Source: Micromonospora sonchi
GTDB lineage: Bacteria; Actinomycetota; Actinomycetes; Mycobacteriales; Micromonosporaceae
NCBI RefSeq assembly: GCF_014646235.1
Contig: NZ_BMNB01000020.1
Coordinates: 46,617-110,616, forward strand
DNA length: 64,000 bases
Direction of reading: 5' to 3'
Under the pieces are notes generated by a model. It ran no database searches and was not told the DNA's origin. It saw only the letters and a program-made list of their open reading frames with translations. Positions 25,000 through 33,500 of the stretch are shown piece by piece. How positions within the stretch are numbered: the stretch's first letter is position 1; every line of letters begins with the position of its first letter. Position numbers and translations under genes: made by a program.

Positions 25000-25265
25000 C
25001 ACCTCCTCGTTCGGGCCCTGTCGAGCTGAACCGTTTACGCCATCACCCGGGGTCGAGCGTCCGGCCGAGCGGGGCCACGCCTGGGGTGCCGCTCGCTGAT
25101 GCTCTTCGCCGCGATTCGTTTGCGCTATCAGGTCGACAGGGCCGATCGATCCACCCATCTGCTCACTCGGGCCGGGCAGGCCCGGAGCTGGCTCGGGCCG
25201 GCGAGGCCAGCTACATACGGATCGCCTACGTCGTGACCGTCTGCTGCTGCGGGCATACTGGCCGT
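25000..25265 (+). other. Non-coding stretch after the truncated gene
   Basis: About 266 bases with no supported gene. The left part probably marks the deletion or insertion that removed the rest of the NAD-binding gene, but I see no recognisable insertion-sequence end. The right part must hold the promoter of the metalloprotease-like gene; no convincing -35/-10 pair or strong ribosome site stands out. Confidence 0.5.
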
Positions 25266-26417
25266 ATGCGGCATGATGTGCACCGCCACGGCAGGACCGG
25301 TCGACCGACAGCCGAGACCCGCGATCCCCGCGACGTGGTGGCCACCTCACCGCCCACGGTCGACGGTCACCACGCTCTCGCCCGGCATCATCTCCTCGGC
25401 CGGCACCGCTTCGACGACGCCGCGCACCTGCTGGCGTTGCAGCGCGCGGTGGGCAACCGCGGCGTCGGCGAACTCCTCACCGCGCAGCGCATGAACCAGG
25501 GCCAGGGTCCGGGTCAGGGCCAGGCCGCTGGGCCGGGACAGGCACCCCCGGTCACCCTCACCGAGGTCGAACATCTTCAGGCCTACCACCAGACCACCAC
25601 GAACCGGGAGGTCCGGGCTCTGCTCGACGAGCTGATCCCATATCTGCAACAGGTCGCGAACTGGACCCCGGGACCGGGCACGGGCGGCGGCCACACCCGC
25701 AATCTCGGCCCTGCTCAGGCGGGCGGGCCCAACCGGTACGCGATCAGCTACGCCGGCGACGGCACCGCCTCGGAGCGGATCGCCGTGCTGGTGCACGAGC
25801 TGACCCACGTGGCCGTCAACGAGTCCTACGACTCGGACATGCTCAACTACCCGGCGCCGCTACCGGCGAACTCGACCGCCACCAACGAGGCGGCCCGGCA
25901 GACCGAACGTGTCGGTGACATCGATCGGGACCAACTCAACGCGTTCCAGGCCCACGCCGTTCGCAGCGCGGCCGTTCTCCTGGAACTGCTGCCGGGCGCC
26001 GGGTTCAGGTCGGCCAGGATGCAGGAGGTGGCCAACAAGCTCAGCGGCCACACCGCCCAGAATCCGCTGCACGAGTACGACGCTGTCCTGAGCCACCTGC
26101 TGGTCTGGGCCGACCGCGACGGAATATCCCGCACCACGCCGTTCTACCAACGGTTGACCGAGATGGTGGCCGAGACCGCCGGGTGGCGGCAGGCCGGCCT
26201 GATCACCCCCACCGCCGCCCCCGACAGCCTCGACGACCAGCGGGACAGGGTCATGGGGGCGCGGCTGGCGATCCCGGCCCCGGCCCCGACCCCGACGCCG
26301 GCCGCGGGCACTGCGGGACCGGGCACCGCAGCGCCGGGCGCGGCTCAGCGCGGGATCCGGGAGCAGGCGAAGAGCACGCTCAGCAAACTGGCCGGGCGGT
26401 TTCCCAGGCGGGACTGA
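25266..26417 (+). CDS. Metalloprotease-like protein with eCIS-cargo-type N-terminus
   Basis: 383 residues from ATG 25266. Residues 58-71 (LQRAVGNRGVGELL) match the short motif at the start of DUF4157-type eCIS-associated proteins, including the one at 62562. A Gln/Gly linker (76-95) leads to a helical domain. HELTH (177-181) followed by NES is a zinc-metallopeptidase motif. The C-terminus is a Pro/Ala/Thr linker ending in a basic tail (KLAGRFPRRD). No signal peptide is present. I infer a toxin-like cargo for a contractile injection system, although the gene is about 28 kb from the start of the eCIS-associated block (53.7 kb) and 37 kb from the DUF4157 gene. The exact peptidase family is not recognised. 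Confidence 0.7.
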   Translation: MRHDVHRHGRTGRPTAETRDPRDVVATSPPTVDGHHALARHHLLGRHRFDDAAHLLALQRAVGNRGVGELLTAQRMNQGQGPGQGQAAGPGQAPPVTLTEVEHLQAYHQTTTNREVRALLDELIPYLQQVANWTPGPGTGGGHTRNLGPAQAGGPNRYAISYAGDGTASERIAVLVHELTHVAVNESYDSDMLNYPAPLPANSTATNEAARQTERVGDIDRDQLNAFQAHAVRSAAVLLELLPGAGFRSARMQEVANKLSGHTAQNPLHEYDAVLSHLLVWADRDGISRTTPFYQRLTEMVAETAGWRQAGLITPTAAPDSLDDQRDRVMGARLAIPAPAPTPTPAAGTAGPGTAAPGAAQRGIREQAKSTLSKLAGRFPRRD

Positions 26418-26487
26418 CACCAACCGGCTGCAGCGGCGTTCGTGCCATCAACTGCCCCCGCACGGCCTACTCGTGCATCACCGGGCA

Positions 26488-26516
26488 GAGGGCGGCGGCA
26501 AGCAGCCGCCGCCCTC
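26488..26516. terminator. Bidirectional hairpin between convergent genes
   Basis: A perfect 12-bp stem (GAGGGCGGCGGC at 26488-26499, GCCGCCGCCCTC at 26505-26516) with a 5-base loop lies between the convergent ends at 26417 and 26529. There is no U-tract on either side, as is usual for actinobacterial terminators. Confidence 0.8.
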
Positions 26517-26528
26517 CTGACCGGTCCG

Positions 26529-28925
26529 TCACTCGCCCGTTCCGGCGGGCCGTGACTTCTGGTCGAGTACGCGCCGGAACTCGGTCAGCGCGTTCCTGCC
26601 GGCCTTGGGCAGGGATCCGGCCTTGGCGCCTGCTTTCCCAGCCAGCCGCTGTGCTTTGGCCTGCGCCGCCAGGGTCGAGCCCGGCACGTTGCTCCTCACC
26701 AGCTCCACCCGCAGGGTGACCTGGAAGCAGCGTGGCGCGGTGGCGCAGTCACCCTGCTGGCCGTCGATGGTCTGCGTGCCGAGGGTCCGGTACGCGGGCG
26801 GGAACGACAGCAGGCTCGCGAAGCCGAGGAACTGCGGTGCCAGCGGGCTGTCGTCCTCCAGCACCGTCACCACGGCCGCCAGCGGGGCGGACTCCTCCAG
26901 GGTCACCACGATCGACCGGTTCGCGGGCAGGTTGACCTGCGAGTTGTCGTCGACGTCGTTGTCGGCGAAGGTGAAGCACCGCACGTCGGGCACGGTCTGG
27001 CCGAGCACCGTGCAGGTGGCGGTGGGGTCGAGGACGCCGACGATGATCGGGTTCCACTCCCCCGCGCCGGCGAGGCCCTGGTCGCCGTCGGCGAAGGAGC
27101 GCATGCTCACCAGGGTGACCCGCAGGGTGGTGCGCTGCGGGACCACGGCGGCCGAGCGGGTCACCGTGTTGTTGTTCTCCGCGCCGCCCGGCTCCACCAC
27201 CTGGTTGAAGACGTCGACGACGGCCGCGGTGGTGATCGCGCCGGCCTGGAAGTACGTGCCCTGGAGGGTGACCGTCCGCGACTCACCGGCGTTGAGGCCG
27301 TCGATCCGGACCGTCGGGCCGAACCCGTCGCTCTGCCGCAGCCGCCACTGGACGGAGAACGGCCCGGCCGCGATGGGACCGTTGTTGCGGACCGTGATGC
27401 GTGCGGTGGTGGGCACCCCGCGTACCGGCGAGGCCGGGTCGAGGGTGAAGCTGGTGATCACCAGGTCGATGGGCGCCGGCTGCACCGTCACCGCGCGGAC
27501 GAAGCGGTTGTTCGCCTCGTTGGTCTCCGAGACGTTGTTGAAGGCGTCCACCCTGGCCACCGTGCTGAAGTTGCCGGCCCTCGGGTAGGCGAAGGTGAAC
27601 GTGACAGTGGTCGTCGCCCCGGCGGCCAGGCCGTTCACCTGCTGGGAGACGGTCGACAGGCCCGGGGTGCTGAGGAAGAGGGCGTCCGGGTTCCACTCCA
27701 CCAGGAACGGGCCGGCCGCGGTGTTCCCGGTGTTGCGGATCCGGATCGACACGGTCGCCGACGCCGCCTGCGTCGGCGACGACGGGTTGATCGTGACGTC
27801 CTCGATCACCAGGTCCACGGTGTTCGGGGCCACGACGACCTGCAGCTGGAAGGTGTTGTTGGCTTCGTTCAACTCGGCGACCTGGCGGTCCGGGTCCACC
27901 GTCACGGTGCCGGGGAACGTGCCGGCGAAGGGGAAGGTGTACGCCAACTGCACGGTGGCCGCGGCGCCGGCGGCGAGGCCGGCGACCCGGATCGACACCG
28001 GCGGGGCGAGCAGCCGAGGCCGCCACTGCACGCGGAACTCGGTGGCCGCCGTGTTACCGGTGTTGGTGACCGTGATCGACGCGGTGGTGCTCTGGCCCAC
28101 GACCGGGGAGGAGGGCGCTAGGACGACCGCCGACACGACCAGGTCCGCCCGGGCTGGGTCGACATTGAGCGTACGGGTGAGGGTGTTGTTGCCCTCGTTG
28201 CTCTCTCGCACGGCGTTGCTGCTGTCGACGGTGACGGTACTCGGCCAGGCACCGGCGACCGGGAAGGTGAAGTCGATCGACACGACGGTCGAGGCTCCGG
28301 CGGCCAGGCCGCTCACCTGCTGGGTCAACGTGGCTGCCAGCGGCCAGGGCCGCCAGGACACCAGGAACGCGCCGGCGGCGGTGTTGCCGTTGTTGGTGAT
28401 GGTGATCCGGCCGGTGGCGACCCGCCCGGTCACCGGGCGTGCCGGGACCGTGCTGAGGGAGCTGACCACCAGGTCGACCGTGGCGGCGACGACGGTCACC
28501 GGCAGCAGCGCCAGGTTGTTCGCCTCGTTGGTCTCCGCCACGCTGTTCGCCGTGTCCACGACCGCGACCGTCTCGAAGTTGCCGGCGGTCGGGAACGTGA
28601 AGGCGAAGGTGAGGGCGATCGAGGCGTTGGCCGCCAGACCCGCCACCGGGGTGGACGGTCCGCTCGGCGCGAAGGGGTTTTGTCGCCACTGCACGACGAA
28701 TCCGGGTGCCGCGCAGGTTCCGGTGTTGCGTACGGTGACGGTGAAGGTCGCGGGTTGTCCTTGGACGGGCTGGTTCGGTGTGACGCTGAACCCGGTGACG
28801 CTGAGATCCGCGCATGGGTCCTGGGCCTGTGCCGCCTGCGGGCCGGTCAGCGCGAGACTGAGGCCGAGCAGGACGGCTGTCGCCGCCCCGAGAAGGCGAC
28901 GCAGTGGGCCACGTTGTCCTGACAT
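26529..28925 (-). CDS. Secreted protein with five CARDB-type repeats
   Basis: 798 residues with a signal peptide (1-35, ending AQAQDPC). Five successive CARDB-like beta-sandwich repeats of about 110-120 residues run from about 38 to 605. Each opens with a strand such as DLVVSSLSTVPARPVTGR or DLVIEDVTINPSSPTQ, includes an NTGNTAAGPF-type turn and ends with a V(A/R)ETNEANN turn. A different C-terminal domain follows (about 615-760) with Asp-rich DNDVDDNSQVNLP, possibly Ca2+-binding, and a basic Lys/Ala tail. CARDB domains mediate adhesion in extracellular proteins. The target is unknown. It faces the cargo-like gene and shares strand with the neighbouring phosphodiesterase, 53 bases away. Confidence 0.85.
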   Translation of the reverse strand: MSGQRGPLRRLLGAATAVLLGLSLALTGPQAAQAQDPCADLSVTGFSVTPNQPVQGQPATFTVTVRNTGTCAAPGFVVQWRQNPFAPSGPSTPVAGLAANASIALTFAFTFPTAGNFETVAVVDTANSVAETNEANNLALLPVTVVAATVDLVVSSLSTVPARPVTGRVATGRITITNNGNTAAGAFLVSWRPWPLAATLTQQVSGLAAGASTVVSIDFTFPVAGAWPSTVTVDSSNAVRESNEGNNTLTRTLNVDPARADLVVSAVVLAPSSPVVGQSTTASITVTNTGNTAATEFRVQWRPRLLAPPVSIRVAGLAAGAAATVQLAYTFPFAGTFPGTVTVDPDRQVAELNEANNTFQLQVVVAPNTVDLVIEDVTINPSSPTQAASATVSIRIRNTGNTAAGPFLVEWNPDALFLSTPGLSTVSQQVNGLAAGATTTVTFTFAYPRAGNFSTVARVDAFNNVSETNEANNRFVRAVTVQPAPIDLVITSFTLDPASPVRGVPTTARITVRNNGPIAAGPFSVQWRLRQSDGFGPTVRIDGLNAGESRTVTLQGTYFQAGAITTAAVVDVFNQVVEPGGAENNNTVTRSAAVVPQRTTLRVTLVSMRSFADGDQGLAGAGEWNPIIVGVLDPTATCTVLGQTVPDVRCFTFADNDVDDNSQVNLPANRSIVVTLEESAPLAAVVTVLEDDSPLAPQFLGFASLLSFPPAYRTLGTQTIDGQQGDCATAPRCFQVTLRVELVRSNVPGSTLAAQAKAQRLAGKAGAKAGSLPKAGRNALTEFRRVLDQKSRPAGTGE

Positions 28926-28978
28926 GATGCACCTACCTCTTTTGGTGCCGCCCCGCGGTGGTGCGTCGCCTGCCGTGC

Positions 28979-30364
28979 TCAGACGAGCGCCCGCCCGCGT
29001 TGCTCTGGAACTGCGGGAAGGCCCAACAACGACTGAATCGTGGGGGCCACGTCGAGAAGTGACATTCCGGCACGGTAACCGGCATCCACCCGGTCCCCGG
29101 CCATGACGAGGACGCCCTGCTCGGCGTGGTTGGCGTCGTCGGGGCCGGTGTCGTTCTCGAAGCTGTGGAGATCTGTCGCCGGCCCGATCGTGCCCGCGGC
29201 CCGCCACCGCAGGTCGCCGAAGTACACGATCAGGTCGGGCGGTACGCCTTCGATCTGTGGATACACGTCCTCCGGGCGGAAGGCCCGATTGCCCATCGGC
29301 CTGCCCAGGTGATCGGTGAGCGCCTCCAACTCGGCGACGAGCAGGTCGCGGACCTGCTCGTACTCGCTCGGGGGGACGGTCCCCTGCGGCTCGCGTCCCG
29401 CCACGTTGATGAACAGGCGCCCGTAGTAGCCGCCCTCGGCCCAGGCCGTCGTCCGCGACCAGTCCACTCGGCACTGCGAGATGGGCATGGCCGTGGGCGG
29501 CTGCTCGGCGAGGACGAGCAGGCCACGGCGGCGCAGCCACTCGTTCACGTGGAAGCCGCCCAGCATCGGCTGCGCGCCGTGATCGCTCGCGATCACGACG
29601 GTGGTGTCGTCGTCCAGGTCGGTCAGGAAGGCTTCGAGGTGACGGTCCAGCGCCCGGTAGTAGTCGCGGAAAATCCTTTCGAAGGGATTTCCCGCCTCGT
29701 ACCCGGGATGCTCCGGATCGCAGTACCGCCAGAATCCGTGGTGCAGCCGGTCCGGGCCCATGTCGACAAAGGAGAAGAACGTCCAGGGGCGGGTCCTGGC
29801 CAGGTGCCGGGCCACAGTGAACCGTTGCTCGGACAGGTCGAAGATCTGCTGGCTGATCCGGGGCTTGTCGTCGGTCCGGAAATCCGTCACGTCCAGCAGG
29901 TAGCCGTTGGTCAACCGGTGGATCTCACCGGCCAGCTCCCTCGGCCAGGTGTAGTCCGCCTGGGTGGAGGGCGCGAGAAAGCACGAGACGAGGCAGCCCT
30001 TGACGGCGCTTGGCGGGTACGTCCCCGGCACCCCGAGGATCACGCTGTCGCCGCCCGCCGCCCCCACCATGTCCCAGATGCGGGGCACCCGGACGGACCG
30101 GGACGTGGCGATGCTGAGGCGGTCGTAGCTGTGATCCGCCCGGTTCCGGAAGCCGTAGATTCCGATCTCCCCGGGCGAGCGGCCCGACATCATGCAGGAC
30201 CAGGCGGGCACCGTGATCGGTGGGACGACGCTGGTGAGCGGGCCCCAGAGCGAACGTGCCCGTAATGCCGTCAAGGTGGGCATGTCGTCGGCGTAGCGGT
30301 CGAAGACCAGCTGGGGCGCCACGCCGTCGAGCCCGATCACGGCGAGCCGACCGGTCCTGTTCAT
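28979..30364 (-). CDS. Alkaline-phosphatase-superfamily phosphodiesterase/phosphotransferase
   Basis: 461 residues from ATG 30364 (MNRTGRLAVIGLDGVAPQLV). The fold is type I phosphodiesterase/nucleotide pyrophosphatase. Metal-site motifs are visible: GLDGV (first Asp), PPITVPAWSCMMSG with the Thr nucleophile position, DMGPDRLHHGFW and IASDHGAQP. No signal peptide is found, so it is cytoplasmic. It is divergent from the synthase operon across 181 bases and is paralogous to the enzyme encoded at 43756 within that operon. Such enzymes may add, move or remove a phospho-head group on a lipid or sugar intermediate; the substrate is not known. Confidence 0.85.
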   Translation of the reverse strand: MNRTGRLAVIGLDGVAPQLVFDRYADDMPTLTALRARSLWGPLTSVVPPITVPAWSCMMSGRSPGEIGIYGFRNRADHSYDRLSIATSRSVRVPRIWDMVGAAGGDSVILGVPGTYPPSAVKGCLVSCFLAPSTQADYTWPRELAGEIHRLTNGYLLDVTDFRTDDKPRISQQIFDLSEQRFTVARHLARTRPWTFFSFVDMGPDRLHHGFWRYCDPEHPGYEAGNPFERIFRDYYRALDRHLEAFLTDLDDDTTVVIASDHGAQPMLGGFHVNEWLRRRGLLVLAEQPPTAMPISQCRVDWSRTTAWAEGGYYGRLFINVAGREPQGTVPPSEYEQVRDLLVAELEALTDHLGRPMGNRAFRPEDVYPQIEGVPPDLIVYFGDLRWRAAGTIGPATDLHSFENDTGPDDANHAEQGVLVMAGDRVDAGYRAGMSLLDVAPTIQSLLGLPAVPEQRGRALV

Positions 30365-30545
30365 CACTGCCTCCGCATCTCTCGCCCCGCCCCAGCGGCG
30401 CGAGTCGCCGCCGCTCACCCTGACAGCGCTGCGTCACTCACCCGTCAATTCGCCTCGGGGCGGAGACGACGACGCGATGACGGAACGGGAGTTTGCTGGG
30501 GTCGACATCCGATCCCGTTGTCCTGCCCAGCCATGAGGTGGTGGC
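30365..30545. promoter_or_regulatory. Divergent promoter region of the lipid-synthase locus
   Basis: 181 bases separate the minus-strand phosphodiesterase from the plus-strand synthase. Promoters for both must lie here or upstream, but no convincing -35/-10 pair is visible and no operator-like palindrome stands out. A purine-rich GAGGTGG lies just before GTG 30546 and probably serves as ribosome site. Confidence 0.4.
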
Positions 30546-33500
30546 GTGCCAGCCGAGACGTACCGAAGAGCCCTGGATTTCCTCGTCCTCTCGCCGCCCG
30601 GATTCACGGATCCGGCACTTGCCATCGCCGCGAGTCGCGCCGGCGCCATCGGAGTGTTGAACCTCGAGTTCGCCGACGACCTCGACGCGGCGCGGGCCGG
30701 GGCACGGTTGCTGGCCAGGCAGGCGCGCGGCCGGTGGGGCGTGCTGGTCGACCACCCGGGAATGCTCGTGGAGCCCCTGCTCGCCATGCCGGCCCAGCGG
30801 CCCGACGTCGTCGTGCTGCCGGCGGGCGTCCCGGACCTGCCGGCCGTGGTGGCGCAGGTCCGGGCGGCCGGGTCGGCGGTGTTCGTGGTGGCGACCGACC
30901 TGGCGGAGGCCCAGCGCGCGGAGGACATCGAGGCCGACGCCGTGATCGTGAAGGGCAACGAGGCCGGTGGGTGGGTGGGTGAGGAGACCTCGTTCGTGCT
31001 CGTGCAGCAGTTCCTGGCCGCGCTCCGGCTGCCGGTGTGGGTGCAGGGCGGGATCGGGCTGCACACCGTGGCCGCCTGCCAGGCGGCCGGTGCGGCCGGC
31101 GTGGCGCTCGACGGCCAGGTGCTGCTGGCTCGGGAGTCGTCGCTGCCGCCGGCCTGGCGGGCCCGGCTGCCGGCGGCCGACGGCGCGGAGACGCTCTGCC
31201 TGGGCACGGAGGTCGGCGCCCCGGTCCGCCTCCTGTGCCAGGGTCCCGCCCCGGAGGGTCTGCTGCCGCCGTCGGGTCCGGACGACGGGTCGGGTGCGAC
31301 GGACGACGCGCGACGCCGGTGGCGCCGCAGCGTCGTGGCGGGCGCCGGGCGGCCGATGGAGCCCGGCGGGGTCCTCGCCGTCGGTCAGGACGTCGCCTTC
31401 GCGGCCGACCTGGCCCGCCGCTTCGTGACGGTGGGCGGGATCGTCGGTGCCCTGCGCGACGCCGCCGTGGCTCAGTGCCGCACCGCGCGGGCCAGCAACC
31501 CGCTGCGGGCCGACAGCCCGCTGGCGCGTTCCCACGGCACCCGGTTCCCCCTGGTGCAGGGGCCGATGACCCGGGTCAGCGACCGGACCGCCTTCGCGGC
31601 GGAGGTGGCGGAAGCGGGTGGTCTGCCGTTCCTCGCGCTGAGCCTGATGCGTGGACCGGACGTCGCGGCGCTGCTGGGGCAGACCCGCGCCCGGCTGGCT
31701 GAGCGCGCGTGGGGCGTGGGGATCCTCGGCTTCGTACCCCCGGAACTGCGCGAGGAGCAGCTGGCGGCCATCCTCGCCGCTCCGCCGCCGTTCGCCCTGA
31801 TCGCCGGCGGACGGCCGGACCAGGCGCGGGCGTTGGAAGCGCACGGGATCACCACCTACCTGCACGTGCCCTCCCCGACGCTGCTCTCGATGTATCTGCG
31901 GGACGGGGCTCGACGTTTCGTCTTCGAGGGCCGCGAGTGCGGCGGCCACGTCGGCCCGCGGAGCAGCTTCGTGCTGTGGGAACTCGCCGTCCGGACGTTG
32001 CTGGCGGAGATTCCCGCCGGTGCGGACGCCGGGGAATACCACGTCCTGCTGGCGGGTGGGATCCACGACGGCAGGTCGGGGGCGATGGCGGCGGCGATCG
32101 TCGCCCCACTGGTGGAGCGCGGGGTACGGGTCGGCGCGCTGATGGGCACCGCGTACCTGTTCACCGGGGAAGCGGTCGACTCCGGTGCCATCACCGCGGA
32201 CTTCCAGCAGGCCGCGATCTCCTGCCAGGGCACCACCCTGCTGGAGACCGGACCCGGCCACGCCACCCGGTGCGCGCGGTCGCCGTACGTCGACGACTTC
32301 GCCGCCCGCAAGGACCAGTTGCGGCGCGACGGCGCCAGCCCGTCGACGCTGCGGGACGAACTGGAACGGCTCAACGTGGGCCGGTTGCGCATCGCCACCA
32401 AGGGCATCGAGCGCCGCCCCACCGGCGAAGGGCCGGACACCCAACTGGTCACCGTGGACGTCGCCGAGCGATGGAACCAGGGCCTCTACATGATCGGTCA
32501 GGTCGCCGCGCTGCGCGCCGGGGTGCGCACGATGGAGGAGCTGCACCGCGACGTGTCCGAGGGCAGCGATGAACGGCTCGGTGCGCTGGCTACTCCCCCG
32601 GCCCGCACCGAACCCGTACCGGCCCCGGTGGACGTGGCCGTCATCGGGATGGGGTGCATCCTGCCCGGCGCCGCGGACCTGCCCACCTTCTGGGCCAACA
32701 TCCTCGACAAGGTCGACGCCATCACCGAGGTGCCCGGGCGTCGCTGGGACTGGCGCCGCTACTACGACCCGGACCGGGCCGCCCGGGACCGGGTCTACTC
32801 CCGCTGGGGCGGCTTCGTCGAGGAGGTCCCGTTCGACCCGGTGGCCTTCGGCATGCCGCCGCACTCGCTGCGCTCGATCGAGCCGTTCCAGCTGCTCGGG
32901 CTCCTGGTGGCGCAGGCCGCGCTGCGGGACGCGGGGTATCTCGACCGGCCCTTTCCCCGGACTCGTACCGCCGTGCTGCTCGGTGCCGGCGGAGGCGGCG
33001 GCGACCTCGCCGGCGGCTACCTGGTGCGCTCCGCGCTGCCCGGGCTCTTCGGCGACGACGCCGCCCGCATCACCGCCGAGCTCGGATCCGCGCTGCCGGA
33101 GTGGACCGAGGACAGCTTCCCGGGACTGCTGCTCAACGTGGCGGCCGGCCGCATCGCCAACCGGCTCGATCTCGGCGGGAGCAACTTCACCGTCGACGCG
33201 GCCTGCGCCTCGTCGCTCGCCGCGATCCACCTCGGCGTCCTGGAGCTGGCGCAGCACCGCAGCGATCTGGCCATCGTCGGTGGCGTCGACGCGATCCAGA
33301 ACCCGTTCGCGTACCTGTGCTTCAGCAAGACGCAGGCGTTGTCGCCCAGTGGCCGCTGCCGCCCCTTCGACGCTTCGGCGGACGGCATCGCCATCAGCGA
33401 GGGATTCGCGGCGGTCGTGCTCAAGCGGCTGGCCGACGCCGAACGCGACGGCGACCGGGTCTACGCCGTCATCCGGGGGGTCGGTTCGTCGAGCGACGGG

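Noticed and set aside
25014..25029. Exact 16-base match GGCCCTGTCGAGCTGA shared with 52944-52959, considered as an insertion-sequence end
   Set aside because: At this base composition several 16-base matches are expected by chance in 64 kb, and no inverted partner or transposase lies nearby.
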